From Heterocephalus glaber (taxonomy: Eukaryota; Chordata; Mammalia; Rodentia; Bathyergidae), in contig NW_004624734.1 in the NCBI RefSeq assembly GCF_000247695.1, positions 31,452,295 to 31,516,294 of the forward strand: a stretch of DNA of 64,000 bases, in the 5' to 3' direction. Shown here one piece after another: positions 24,628 to 34,858 of this stretch. The notes under the pieces were generated by a model, which did no database searches, was not told the DNA's origin, and saw only the letters and a program-made list of their open reading frames with translations. How positions within the stretch are numbered: position 1 is the stretch's first letter; each line of letters starts with the position of its first letter. A program made the position numbers and the translations under genes.

Positions 24628-24716
24628 TCTGGCCCAGCCGGTCGCCCCGCAGGAGGCGCGAAGGCGGGGGAGGGGGAGTCCCTTAAAGGGACAGTCGCCT
24701 TGGCTGCTCTGGAGTG

Positions 24717-25515
24717 ACAGCGCCGTGGTATATAGATTAGGACTGCGCTGTTTGCACTGCGCTCTGCAGTTCTTTTACTGTTATTATTTAGATATATTTT
24801 ACTTATATTATTATAACTTGCGAAGAAGTAGATTGCTCTTGGTTTACAAGGCTCTTTTATGCACGTTGCCTTGTTAGCTAGCCTGAACGACCTCTGAAGC
24901 CGGTCGTCATCTCCCCGTTAAGCCAAGCTCCTTAAACTAGGACGCGAAGCTCACCAACCTCAAATTGCCCCGAGGGCTGGGTGGATTTAGAAGTACAGCT
25001 CTGGAGCCCCACCTCCAACTATTTTGATTCGGTAAACTGGGGTCCGCTTCGAAGAATCTCCGTTTTAGAGAGCGCTGCGAAGAGATTTTTGGGCACACTT
25101 GAGAGCACAGGCCGGCGTTCAAGGTTGAGAAAACCGGTGCGAAGCGAGGGCCCCGGGCTAGAACCCGCCGGCCTCCTTGCTTTGCTCCCCTCCAGAGCCT
25201 TACGATCTCTTCCCAGCACACCCACCCGCTGTGAGCAGTCTGTGCCCTGGACGGCTCATTTTTTGGTGACCTCTCTCCAGATGTGTTAATGTGTTTACAA
25301 GGCTTATGTCCCCTTGATGGCAAAAAATGTGACTTTTTATCTTTGTGCCCAGGCCCTGGTACCTTACTTGGCTCAGTACAGATTGAGGCGCTTCTACCTG
25401 AAATTTAGCTGCAGAAGCTGCTTTTGAATCCACCACTTTTTTTTTTCTTCACCCACTTACTCTTTGTGCCTTATGTCTTTGCTGCAGCTTGTATCGGGCA
25501 GGCCTGTTCTCCCAG
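24717..25515. other. CpG island right shore
   Basis: An AT-rich stretch (24770-24830) is followed by a moderately CpG-rich patch at 25080-25200. Short frames on both strands are unsupported. Confidence 0.5.
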
Positions 25516-25516
25516 G

Positions 25517-25660
25517 TGCTTTTTTCCCCTCTGGGTGCCAGGGATTGATTGCATGGCCTCATGCTCATCCATTCTACCACTGAGATATACTCCCAACCCA
25601 GGTTTTGTTTTCTTTTGCCAGATACAGTCTCTCTCTTACCAAGCGTAGTTCTAGAAGGCT
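25517..25660 (-). repeat. B1-dID/ID SINE remnant
   Basis: GGTGCCAGGGATTGATTGCA to CTACCACTGAGATATACTCC is an ID-type monomer in reverse, followed by a short B1-like trace. Confidence 0.6.
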
Positions 25661-25726
25661 TTCAGGAAAAGCGCTGTGGATTAACAGAACATGTCCTTGA
25701 AATAGCTCAAACAAGGCAAGCAGAGT

Positions 25727-25733
25727 GCGCGCG

Positions 25734-25776
<43 letters not shown>
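25727..25776. repeat. Composite (GC)n(CA)n microsatellite
   Basis: Seven GC units run directly into about seventeen CA units: 50 bp of alternating purine-pyrimidine DNA. Confidence 0.97.
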
Positions 25777-25780
<4 letters not shown>

Positions 25781-26310
25781 CCCTTCTTGGCCCCACAGCA
25801 GCTTGTGGCATGTTGCTACCTTTTCCATAAGCCAAGCTCTTGTTCTGCTATCTTTTTTCCTTGCCTTCCCTGGAGAAGATGGACACTCCTCCCTTTCTGC
25901 TCATTTCCCCACTCTAGAGGGGCTGCACTGCTCAGGCTGTTAGGGGGTTGAGAAGCAAACATCAGAACTGCCTGGGACTGCAGCAGAGCTCAACAAAACT
26001 TATGGCCTGGGCTGGAGCCCCCAAGGCTCAGGAAGGGGACAAACAAGGGAAGAGGGTGGAGGAAGAATTGGAGGCAACAAATGAGAGAAGGGAGAGAAAA
26101 GGGAAGAAAGCAAGTATCATTGTGCAAGTCAGGTCTTCTACAGGGCTGTGCATCACACTGACAGGTGACCTCATGCAGGATCCACTGTCTCTCACATTGT
26201 CAAGTGTCTTCCAAGACCCTCCACCCACAGTGTCCACAGAATGAAATCACTCCCCAGTAAGGACTGTGTCCAGTTCTGTCCACAACCTGGCCCCTGCCAA
26301 AAGACAACAA
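25777..26310. other. Unique sequence, nothing recognised
   Basis: The 98-codon frame at 25948-26244 has no recognisable features. Confidence 0.5.
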
Positions 26311-26312
26311 GA

Positions 26313-26470
26313 AAGCCAGGCATGGTGGCACACCATGTACTTAAATCCCAGTACTTAAGTGTCTGAGGTAGGAGGATCACTTCAAGTTCAAGGCCAGCCT
26401 GGGCTACTTAGTGAGTTCAAGGGTGGCTTGCACCTCATAGTGAGACCCTATCTCAACAAACAAATTTTAA
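26313..26470 (+). repeat. B1 SINE
   Basis: CCAGGCATGGTGGCACAC head, duplicated middle and GAGACCCTATCTCAACAAAC end, then an A/T-rich tail. Confidence 0.92.
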
Positions 26471-26539
26471 AAATAATAATAAATTTTAAAAAACATATAT
26501 ATGTATATATATAAAATCTAGCCCAAATCCTCCCCTCCC

Positions 26540-26735
26540 TTCATACGCCCCACACTCCAGCCTCTCCACACCACCTGCTGGTTCTCTAACAAGCCACTAT
26601 TGTCACTATTGTCTTGGAGCCTGTGCCCAGCTGTTCACGCCACCTGGAATGCCCTCCCTGCTTAGCCTTTGCAACCTTTCCAGAGCTTCTCCTCCTGCCC
26701 TTCTGGGGCACTTTTAGTTGCACCTCAGTTCAGCG
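26540..26735 (+). repeat. L2 fragment
   Basis: CACCTGGAATGCCCTCCCTG, TTTCCAGAGCTTCTCCTCC and CTTCTGGGGCAC match the conserved L2 3' region. Confidence 0.55.
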
Positions 26736-26739
26736 TTCA

Positions 26740-27110
26740 TCTCTTTCACAACCTACTACTTACAACTTAAAACTGAGGCATGCTGTTCGGACTTACGACC
26801 TACCTTTTTCTTTTTGTACAGTTCTGTACACCTCAATGTCTTTTTGTATAGCACACTTTGTTTTTACATATTGTAATTTTTGCTGATTGTACTGTATAGT
26901 ATAGTGCTGTGGTTTTATGTTCTGTTATACAATACAGTACTGCATGTAAGAGTTTTGCAAATAAAAGCAAAGTCATCAAGTTGACCATTTCTTTGTTTTG
27001 AATATTATAATGTACATACTATATACAAGTCCTCATTTAGTGAACAATTCACTTAATGAACTAGTCAAAGAAATGGAACTCAGTGGTTAAACAAGGAATG
27101 TATATAATAG
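26740..27110. mobile_element. Possible old Tigger-like DNA transposon
   Basis: The segment GTCCTCATTTAGTGAACAAT, TCACTTAATGAACTAG at 27031-27066 resembles a terminal region of mammalian Tigger-type elements, and TTCGGACTTACGACC near 26788 could be the other end. Family uncertain. Confidence 0.35.
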
Positions 27111-27112
27111 AT

Positions 27113-27129
27113 ATATGTGTGTGTGTGTG

Positions 27130-27161
<32 letters not shown>

Positions 27162-27300
27162 TTTGAGACAGGGTCTTACTATGTAGTTCAGGCTGGCCTT
27201 GAATTCACTACGTGACCCAGGCTGGCCTTAAACTCAGGGCAATCCTCCTGCCTCAGCCTCCCAGAATGGCAGGATTACAGGCATGTGCCACCATACCTGG
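27113..27300 (-). repeat. B1 SINE with (TG)n(TA)n and poly-T junction
   Basis: A (TG)n(TA)n tract at 27115-27145 joins a T21 run, then B1 in reverse (GAGACAGGGTCTTACTATG to GATTACAGGCATGTGCC) with the internal duplication. Confidence 0.92.
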
Positions 27301-27480
27301 AGATTTTGTTTGTTTCTTATCCTATTATAATGCATGTTAACACCAGAGCTAATTTTTTATTTTCATATATTCATTTAGATCTTACCTTATCGGAAAGGAT
27401 TTAAGATGGCTCTTCCAGCTAGTACAGTATTACTAGGTCCTTCTGGATTTTCAATACAAATATTTTTTGTTTTCATTGTT
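27301..27480. other. Unique sequence
   Basis: Nothing recognised. Confidence 0.5.
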
Positions 27481-27481
27481 G

Positions 27482-27575
27482 TTTTTCTTTTGTTTTTGCA
27501 GTGCTGGGGATCAAACCCAGGGCCCACAAGCATGTGAGGCAAGCACTCTACCACAAGGATACCACCTGTCCCCAG
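27482..27575 (-). repeat. ID-type SINE (old)
   Basis: TTTTTGCAGTGCTGGGGATC to GCACTCTACCACAAGGATAC in reverse orientation. Confidence 0.75.
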
Positions 27576-27675
27576 TACAGATCTTAATCCTGCAACACTA
27601 GGCACTAGAAAGTGCCTGCAGGGTGAGACTAGCCCCAGTTAATGGCAAGTAAGGAAGCCACCCTTCCCAGTTTGT

Positions 27676-27768
27676 CTGGGAGTAAGGGCTCTCCTGTCAT
27701 GTGGAACTCTCATTGCTGAAACTAGGCAAACCACAATGAGTTGGTCGCTCCAATGGGAAGTTGGGAGA
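27676..27768 (+). repeat. 93-bp repeat, copy A of an inverted pair
   Basis: Similar along its whole length to the reverse complement of 29250-29342. Shared words include GTTTGCCTAGTTTCAGCAAT, TGACAGGAG and CTTCCCATTGGAG (as read on the minus strand). It may be an old MITE-type repeat. Confidence 0.7.
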
Positions 27769-27955
27769 CTGTATTATCTCTTCCTCTCCTGGGACTTAAT
27801 AAGGCACATGCTTGTGCCTTTACCACTTGTGGGGCAGCACAGAGGGGCTTAGCTCCCGGAAATGAGGGAGACAAAAGGTTCAGAATAAGTATGCAGTGTC
27901 TCTGTTACTATGGTTATTACATGGAATAGTAAGAATAGTGGCTACCGTGGTATTT
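27769..27955. other. Unique sequence
   Basis: Nothing recognised. Confidence 0.5.
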
Positions 27956-27956
27956 A

Positions 27957-28115
27957 CAGAGCACCTACTGTGTGCTAAGTGTTTGGTGGGAACTTTATCC
28001 CTGTAACCTCTAATTTTGGCAACAGCCCTCCAAGTTAAATATCATCAACCCCATTTTACACAGGGGAGATGTTCTCAACTTATCAAGAACCACACAGCAG
28101 GTATGTTACAAAACC
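27957..28115 (-). repeat. MIR
   Basis: GAGCACCTACTGTGTGCTAA, CCCCATTTTACACAGGGGAG and GAACCACACAGCAGGTATG: a long, clear MIR. Confidence 0.85.
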
Positions 28116-28249
28116 AGAGTTCATTCTTGCCTGTTCCAAAGGTCACACTTTTCCAAATAAACCATGTGGCCCCTTCCTACTCCCAGCAAAAAATAGCAAG
28201 GATGACTCAAGTCATCATTATGTATCTCAATCTCTGTAGAAGTTCTTTG

Positions 28250-28345
28250 TAGCTCATTCTGTCCCACAGCAGTCCCATGAAATGAAGATGCATTATTACA
28301 CCTGAATTTTACCTTTAAGGAAGTTGAGGCACTCAGCAGGTTTGT
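28250..28345 (-). repeat. MIR fragment
   Basis: CCCATGAAATGAAGATGCATT, CTGAATTTTACCTTTAAGGA, GTTGAGGCACTCAGC. Confidence 0.55.
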
Positions 28346-29249
28346 CTGATCTTTGAAACTGGCATGGGTTTCATGGTTTGATTCAGCATTCCTTGGGCAG
28401 CCTTCAAACCCATGTCCTCAGGGAGAGGAAGTATTTGGCTACTCTCCCACTGCAAGTCAGAGTCCAACCTAGGTGGGTGGGGCGGGCTGAGCCACCCAGA
28501 GCTGAGGGGCGGCTCCCACTGCCCAGGAGGAAAATCCAGGGCTCAGGTGGTGATCTGGCTATTGAGCTGGGACAATCACCAGGACACCACTCCTTAGAGC
28601 TTGCTGGGAACCTGTGACAGCCAGGTTTGGTGGCCCAATCCCTATAGGCCACTGCTGTGAGAGGCTTTTACAGAGGTCAGAGGTCAAAACCCAGACTGAG
28701 ACTTCCCAGAGCAGCAAACACTAATGCCTGCTCACCCCAACCCCGACCCCAGCCCAAGAAAGTGTGCACTGGAGATTGTGTGATCACCAAGTGTGTGGGG
28801 AAGAGGGCAATTGGGCCCTTCCTGCTTTCCTGAAGCCCTGCAAGTCTTTGACATGTTTATCCTCCACAGAGGCCCGGCGAGCTGGGTGGTGCTGGCCCCA
28901 CTTTTCATGTGAGGAAAAGGCAAGGCAGAAGAGGAGTATCTGTCTGCTATGTTCCCAGGTGGTTAAACCAGCAGCAGGAGAATGTCAGATACTCCCCGTA
29001 CCCCCAGACTACCCCCAGGGGCCAGCCAGCCCAATTACCTGGCCCAAGAAGCAGGGCAGGGACTCTGAGAGACCCTGACATGACAGAAGAAGGGGCTAGG
29101 AGGGGCCTGAGGCCTTGCTAGACTCAGCCAGCCCACAGACCCCAGTCACACTGCCCCTCCTCCTTTCCTTAGCGACTGTCTTCCCTGTGGCTGCTGTAAT
29201 AAGGCTCCTGTGGCCTTGTTAGCTCCCCGGAGAGGAAGAGACAAAATAA
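28346..29249. other. Unique GC-moderate sequence
   Basis: Frames at 28378-29121 on both strands overlap heavily and lack domain content. No gene called. Confidence 0.5.
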
Positions 29250-29342
29250 TCTCCTGACTTCCCATTGGAGGGACCAAGTCATCATGGTTTGCCTAGTTTC
29301 AGCAATGGCAGTTCCATGTGACAGGAGCCCCCTTACTCCCAG
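29250..29342 (-). repeat. 93-bp repeat, copy B of an inverted pair
   Basis: Reverse-complement partner of 27676-27768, about 1.48 kb away. Similarity stops abruptly at CTCCCAG on one side. Confidence 0.7.
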
Positions 29343-29638
29343 CTGCCTCGTGGCTCATTTTCCTATGATTAATAGTGAGAAGAGGGGGCTATATGGTTGG
29401 CCCTGCTAGTTCTGAGGGCCCAGTGGATGAGGAATAGGGTGGCCTCCTCCCTCAGTCTGTCAGGAGACAGAGGCAAGACTATAAGGCTCTAGCATCCACC
29501 AGTCCTCAGAAGGGCTCCAGGATCTGTTGCCTGGCCCAGTAGGGGCAGATTGCCTTTGCCTACTCACTCTGGCCATAACTCAGTATATTTTTAAGGTGCA
29601 GCTTTACCCTCAGCCATGTTAACTCCCCCCCAACCCCT
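29343..29638. other. Unique sequence
   Basis: Nothing recognised. Confidence 0.5.
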
Positions 29639-29639
29639 C

Positions 29640-29790
29640 CAAATTAAGTATGTACTGTCTGCCAGGTACTGTGCCAGTGACTTCACATACATTATCTCAT
29701 CCAATCCTTGTAGTAATCTCTGAAATAGACATTAGTGCTATTATTTCCATCTTGCAGTTGAGGAAACTGAGGTATAGAAAGGTTCAAGAT
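29640..29790 (-). repeat. MIR
   Basis: GTACTGTCTGCCAGGTACTG, TACATTATCTCATCCAATCC and CAGTTGAGGAAACTGAGG. Confidence 0.88.
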
Positions 29791-29897
29791 GTCTGTAGTT
29801 CCAGCTGCTCAGGAGGCTGAGGCAGGAGGATTGCTTGAGCCCAGGAATTTAGGGCCAACTGGTGCAACATAGAAAAAATCTCCTAAAAATAAAACTG
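29790..29897 (+). repeat. B1-type SINE fragment
   Basis: GTCTGTAGTTCCAGCTGCTC, GAGGCTGAGGCAGGAGGATT, GCTTGAGCCCAGGAATTTAG. Confidence 0.75.
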
Positions 29898-30067
29898 TAA
29901 GATGAACCCTACAGTTACTAAGTATCTACGGCAGTCCTGACTGACTCTTAGAGAATACAGCTATGATTTGCACTGCAAAAGCAAATGAGCTTTTCAATAA
30001 GTACTATGGTGGATTACCTGTAGGTGTATGCTGGAGCCTGACCCTATTGCCTCTCAAAAAGTAATGT

Positions 30068-30250
30068 CAGTTGGGCACAGTGGCACATACTTGTAATCCC
30101 AGCTACTTACGAAGTTTAGGAAAGAGGATCACTAATTGGAGGCCAGCCTGGGAAACTTACTGAGTTCCTGTCTCAAAGTAAAAAGATTAAAGGGACTAGG
30201 GGTGATAGAGCACTTGCCTGGAATGTGGTTCAATACCTAGTGCTGCAAAT
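30068..30250 (+). repeat. B1-dID dimeric SINE
   Basis: B1 part (TTGGGCACAGTGGCACATAC to CCTGTCTCAAAG) followed by an ID-like part (GGGACTAGGGGTGATAG to CAATACCTAGTGCTGC). Confidence 0.8.
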
Positions 30251-30279
30251 AATAATGTAATAATAAATAAAGTAACATA

Positions 30280-30400
30280 ACCAGGTGTCATGATACATGC
30301 TTGTAATTCCAGCACTCTAGGAGGCTGAGGCAGGAAGATTATAAAATCAAGCCCAACCTGGGTGATTTAGTGACTTAGTAAAACCCTGTTTTAAAATGTT
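30280..30400 (+). repeat. B1-type SINE
   Basis: CCAGGTGTCATGATACATGC, CCAGCACTCTAGGAGGCTGA, AAAACCCTGTTTTAAAATG. Confidence 0.82.
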
Positions 30401-31420
30401 AAGCTTCAAAAAATAAAAAGTTTAAATTTAAACTTTAGAGTTTTGTAAACTGGTTATTAAACACAACCCTTATTAGAAATTAAATTATATATGTAAAATT
30501 AAATAAATTATAAAGTAACAAACACTTAAAACATATCACTTCCTAGTTTTACTACATTGTACTTTTTATCTGTGTTTATCCACATGTGTTGTATCTGTAA
30601 GGTGGGAATACCACATACAGTAACTACTTAGGATCTCTTCCCAATTTACATTCAGTGACATTACATTGAGAGCCTGAAATAAGACAAGGTGGAAGTATTT
30701 ACACCACAGAAACTAGCAAATGCTATAAATCAGCCCCCACCCAGAATAAGTTGTTAAATATTAACAACATAAATGAGAAACATTTACAATTGGAAAGCCC
30801 AACACTTCCAGGGCAGGTATCTGCAGAAGCCAACGGTAGTGGAAGAGACACAACCAGAGCGGGGGCCGGGCTGGTTAGGCCCTCAGCAAAGCCAGTGGGG
30901 TGCCTGTGGATAGGGAGCAGGTAGATTGCCCCTAGAAGGCAGCTAGACCCCAGACCTCAGGCACTCTCCAGGTCACAGGAAGGGTGGGTTCATGGTGACT
31001 TATCTAATGCCTAGAACATGTGATGCCGCCATTGAGAAGAACTTTGAAGAGCTCCCTCGCATACCCGCAAGAGAGTTGAATGCCCACTTACCAAGGGAGA
31101 CGGAGGCGCACAAGCCTTGAAAGGAAGCCTGCCCGGAAGTCAGAGCGGCTGGTCCCCAGTCCCTTGTGAATGCCTGACCTCTAGTGGTAGGAATGAGAAT
31201 GCAGCCCTCTAACCTTCGGCCTCATAGCAAGCTTCTCCAGCTCTCTCCCCAAGGACAGCTACAGTGCTCCCCAGTACAGGACAACGAGGACAACTATTGT
31301 GGATAGACAAATGGACTGTGGACAGAGGCACTTTCTTCAAAGCAGAAGATCACAACTATTTCCTCAGAACCTATGTCTCCTTTGTATAGAAGACCATCGA
31401 TAACATAACCTACCTACTCA
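30401..31420. other. Unique sequence, nothing recognised
   Basis: Moderately AT-rich to 30780. The 30800-31320 part has normal composition and no supported frame. Confidence 0.5.
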
Positions 31421-31421
31421 T

Positions 31422-31560
31422 ATACTTGGGGAAAAAAATCAATAAATGCGCGAATATGTTCACCAAAAGACAGTCACAGGAATGTTCATAGCAACATTAT
31501 TCATAACCCAAAATTTGACACACCCCTAAATGTCCACGTTTAGAAGGAGTTATGAGTGGG
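31422..31560 (+). mobile_element. Old L1 fragment
   Basis: CACAGGAATGTTCATAGCAA, CATTATTCATAACCCAAAAT and CCTAAATGTCCACG are L1M ORF2/3'UTR-junction words. Confidence 0.65.
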
Positions 31561-31639
31561 AATGGGCTTTAAGGGTGCTGAGAATATTCTGCTTTCCTTC
31601 TCTCTTTTTTAAACTAAATTAATTTTTAAATTATTTTTT

Positions 31640-31736
31640 GTTCTGTTTTGTTTTGTTTTTTTGGTACCGGGGATCAAACTCAAGACCTTGCGCTTGTGAG
31701 GCAGGTGGCGGCACCACTGAGCTAAATCCCCAGCCC
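31640..31736 (-). repeat. tRNA/ID-type SINE
   Basis: (TTTTG)n tail remnant, GGTACCGGGGATCAAAC to GAGCTAAATCCCCAGCC. Confidence 0.92.
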
Positions 31737-31945
31737 CTTTTGTTTTGTTTTGTGAAACAGTGTCTCGCTATGTAGTCCAGCCTGGTTTCAAACTCATGGC
31801 ACACCTCCTGCCTCAGCCTCCTGAGTGCTAGGACCACAGGTGCACACCACCATACCTGGCCTCTTTTGTTTTTAGAGGTGGTGGTTGAACCCAGAGCCTT
31901 GACCATACTGGGCAAGTGCTCTAGCACTGACCTACACCCCCAAAA
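31737..31945 (-). repeat. B1 SINE plus adjacent ID-type SINE
   Basis: B1 in reverse at 31755-31862 (CAGTGTCTCGCTATGTAGTC to GTGCTAGGACCACAGG) and an ID-type monomer at 31872-31945. Confidence 0.8.
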
Positions 31946-32480
31946 CCTGTTTTGCTTCTTGATGTGAGTGCCAATTACACAGGTGTGTTCATTTTGAAAA
32001 AGTTCATACAGGTGCACATTTATGATTCATATACTTTTTCTAAGAATGTAACTATTCAGTAAAAGTTTACTAAGAAATCAATCAACACAATGTTCTAATT
32101 GTAATATAAAAGAGAAGAAAAAGACTGCTTGAATAATGGCAGCAGCAATTACAAAGCAGACAGATGTAGCAACATGCATCTAGAGGTGCAAATTCTTGGG
32201 CAATGTCACTGTAAGTTTTGTTATTTTCTGAAATGCTGAGATCTTAAAAAAGTGCTAAAAATATAACACACTCTTTCTACAGTTTAAAAATAGGTGTTAA
32301 ATAGGCCATTGCTTTGGACTAAGCTGGACCCCAACAGACCAGGCTAAAAATCAAAGTGAAGTCACACACTAGAGTTCCATGTCACCAAGATGAGACTAAG
32401 CTGTTTATCTGACTTTCTCAGAAACAAAGATTGAACAGTTAACATCCAAATTTCTCCAAAATCCAGTTTAAGCTGGCTTA
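31946..32480. other. Unique sequence, nothing recognised
   Basis: AT-rich DNA with no supported gene. Confidence 0.5.
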
Positions 32481-32485
32481 ATAGA

Positions 32486-32572
32486 GCTTGGGAGTATGGC
32501 CCAGCCATAGATTGCTTGCTTAGCTTGTGTGAAGTGTTGAGTTTGGTCCCCAGCACCCCACCACCCAAAAAC
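32486..32572 (+). repeat. ID-type SINE (diverged)
   Basis: GAGCTTGGGAGTATGGCCCA to GTTGAGTTTGGTCCCCAGCA. A-box partly decayed. Confidence 0.55.
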
Positions 32573-32760
32573 AGAAAACCTCAACTGGCAGGATAATAAA
32601 ATTCCTTCTCCCTTAATCCTCATACACAAAAGGAGGTAACTTGACACTAACCAATCGCTTATTTTTTTATTCTTTTGTCTCTCTGTCCCGGCCTTACAAG
32701 GAAACTAACTTTGAAATGACCAATCCACTTTTGTTTTGTTTCTGTTTTCTTTAGCTTGGG

Positions 32761-32848
32761 TGTTTTTTTTTTTTGGTACCGGGGATCGAACTTGGGTCCT
32801 TGCGCTTGCGCAGCAGGTGGTGAAACCACTGAGCTAAATCCCTGGCCC
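32761..32848 (-). repeat. tRNA/ID-type SINE
   Basis: CTGCTGCGCAAGC subfamily in reverse. AGCTTGGG occurs on both sides as the target duplication (32753-32760 and 32850-32857). Confidence 0.93.
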
Positions 32849-32857
32849 AAGCTTGGG

Positions 32858-32945
32858 TTTTTTGAGATAGAGTCACACTACACTGCCCAGGCTGGCCTCA
32901 GCCTCTGAGTCCTGGTATTACAGGCATGCACCACCACACCTCCCT
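32858..32945 (-). repeat. B1-type SINE
   Basis: GAGATAGAGTCACACTACAC, GCCCAGGCTGGCCTCAGCCT, ATTACAGGCATGCACCACC. Confidence 0.85.
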
Positions 32946-33194
32946 TTTTCTTTCTCCCATTCCTGTCTCTAAACCAACCTCCTCTGCTCGGCTCATTGAA
33001 GTACTTTTTCTACTTTATGCACTGAAGTGCAATTAACTTGATTCTAGAATTGAAAATAAAGCCAATTAAGAACTTTAAATTGTCATGACTTTGTTTTTTG
33101 ACATGTGAAAACTATATTTCTAATCGTAACAGGTTGTCTTGTTTTGTTTCCTTCGTACACAACCGGGGCATGCAGAGTCTTGGAGCACAGGAAG
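32946..33194. other. Unique sequence
   Basis: Nothing recognised. Confidence 0.5.
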
Positions 33195-33199
33195 GTCCT

Positions 33200-33368
33200 A
33201 TGCTGTTCAGGGCTGGCCTGTCTATGTTGGACTGACTAGTTCCCCCTCATCTGTGAAATGGGGATGGTGGCAGCACCTACCAAGTAAATCTGTTGTAAAA
33301 ATTAAATGAGTTTATTTCAGGAAAGTGCCTGGCACACAGTGAGCACAAAATAAGTGCTTGATATTATT
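33200..33368 (+). repeat. MIR
   Basis: CTCATCTGTGAAATGGGGAT, AAATTAAATGAGTTTATTTC, AGTGCCTGGCACACAGTGAG. Confidence 0.88.
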
Positions 33369-33660
33369 TGTGTTATCCTGGATCCCACCCACTAAATGCA
33401 AGTGGTACCCACATCATCACCAATCACCACGGATGTACAGACAACCTAGCCAGATGCCATCTGGCTTTAAACCCTCGAAAGGCCTGGCGCTGGCAGCAGG
33501 TAACAGCACCCAGCATTCATTCTTTCACACGAGTTGAGGGCAGCTTCATTCCAGGCCTGGCTCTCAAGTTGCTGAGTGGAGAGACAAAGGCATCCACAGC
33601 TAAAGATAACACAGCAGGAAAAGTATTTCCATAGCCCAGAGGCAGCAGATTTTTTCTTAG

Positions 33661-33782
33661 CCCCCAAAATAGGTTCTCTCTAAGTTGCTAAGTTGCCCAC
33701 TTTGGGCTTAAACTTTCAATCCTTCTGCCTCAGCCTCCTAGAGTGCTGGGATTACAGGTATGCACCACCATGCCTGGCAGAA
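33661..33782 (-). repeat. B1-type SINE
   Basis: TAGGTTCTCTCTAAGTTGCT to GGGATTACAGGTATGCACCA. Confidence 0.85.
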
Positions 33783-34565
33783 GATTTCATATTTTAAAAA
33801 TTTAGATTTTCTGCTTCTTTTGAAAAATCCAAAGCTTTGTAAACACCAGACCTGAATTCGTATGTTCAGGTGCCCTGCATTTGCCACAACCCCCTGTCTG
33901 ACCTTCGGCTACTTTTCCTATCAGGCCTTTACAGACACTGGGCCCTAGAGCTGTGTCACAGGTCTATCTGCTGGAACCCTGAGAAACACAGAAAACTTCC
34001 AGGAGGAACAGAGGAGTGAGCCTTGAAGGTTCAGCGGGAGGCAGATGAGTGGAACAGGGCCTAGCATGTTGGAAGGAGGCAGAGGCACACACAAGGACAA
34101 GGCCTGGAACAGACCAGCTTTGGCAGGAAGAGCCCTGGGATCAGCTGAGACACAGCCAGAGCCTTAAGGGTCCCAGCTCTGGCAGCAGCCAGCCCCGCTT
34201 CTCTGCAGGAGTGCTTACCAGTGGGACTAGTTCAAAATCCAAGTACCAGGGCCGAGGCGCCATGGGGCATGGCCCACAGTGTCCTCACACTGTCCTACAC
34301 CTTGACCTGCCTATCTCATGCCTGGGAGGGGCTCAGGAGGTACACAGGAAGCACAAGGAAAGTTGCAGGAACAGTGAAGCTCTCAGGGTCCCTGCAGGGC
34401 TGGCCTGCCATGGCATCACTGGACAGGCAGAAAAGCACCCCTCAACCGTCCACACGCTGCAGTGTGTCACTGCAGTCTGGCTCCCTGCTTCTCACACGCA
34501 GATCACCTGGGTAGTGTGCTAAAGAACAGATTCTGACTTAGCAGCTCTAGGGTAGAGCCTGTGGG
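33783..34565. other. Unique sequence with unsupported frames
   Basis: The 157-codon frame at 34049-34522 overlaps another frame of 97 codons and shows no protein family. Confidence 0.5.
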
Positions 34566-34570
34566 TCTAT

Positions 34571-34858
34571 ATTTCTTTTCTTTCTCTTCTTCCTTCCTTC
34601 CATCCTTCTTTCTGGTTTTCTTTCTTTCTTTCTTTCTCTCTTTCTTTTTCTTTCTTTCCTTCCGTTTTTGGTAATAGGGATTAAACCCAGGGCCTTTGCG
34701 TTGAGCGACAACCAATGCTTTTTTTTTTTTTTTTTAAATTTTGAGAGAGGGTCTCGCTAAGTCACTAAGTTTCTCAGGCTGGGCTTGAACTCAAAATCCT
34801 CTTGCCTCAGCTTTCCAGAGTGCTGGCATTACAGGCATGCACTACCATGCCCAGTTTA
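34571..34858 (-). repeat. B1-dID SINE with expanded (TTTC)n tail
   Basis: Polypyrimidine TTTC/TTCC tract at 34571-34664, then ID-like part to about 34725, then B1 part (GAGAGAGGGTCTCGCTAAG to GCATTACAGGCATGC). Confidence 0.82.

Larger units (their letters stand above)
23780..24716. promoter_or_regulatory. CpG island, probable promoter and first exon
   Basis: This is the only long very GC-rich, CpG-dense stretch in the window interior; the DNA on both sides is AT-rich and CpG-poor. A GC box GGGGCGGGGC lies at 24546-24555 and an NRF-1-like TGCGCACGCGCC at 24616-24627. A 15-bp palindrome GTCCCTTAAAGGGAC lies at 24678-24692. On the minus strand the sequence at 24245-24240 reads GTGAGT, a strong splice donor just downstream of a C/T-rich 5'-UTR-like stretch (24246-24470). 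I therefore favour a minus-strand gene transcribed toward lower coordinates, with 1-23.7 kb as its first intron. A TATA-like TATATAGATTA at 24729-24739 could serve the plus strand, so a bidirectional promoter is possible. The long open frames here are composition artefacts. I cannot name the gene. Confidence 0.8.

Noticed and set aside
23860..24877. Long open frames on both strands (up to 241 codons) in the CpG island
   Set aside because: Several frames are open at once because GC-rich DNA has few stops. No domain, and composition is Arg/Pro/Gly/Ala-rich.
34049..34522. 157-codon plus-strand frame
   Set aside because: Overlapped by another long frame and without domain content.
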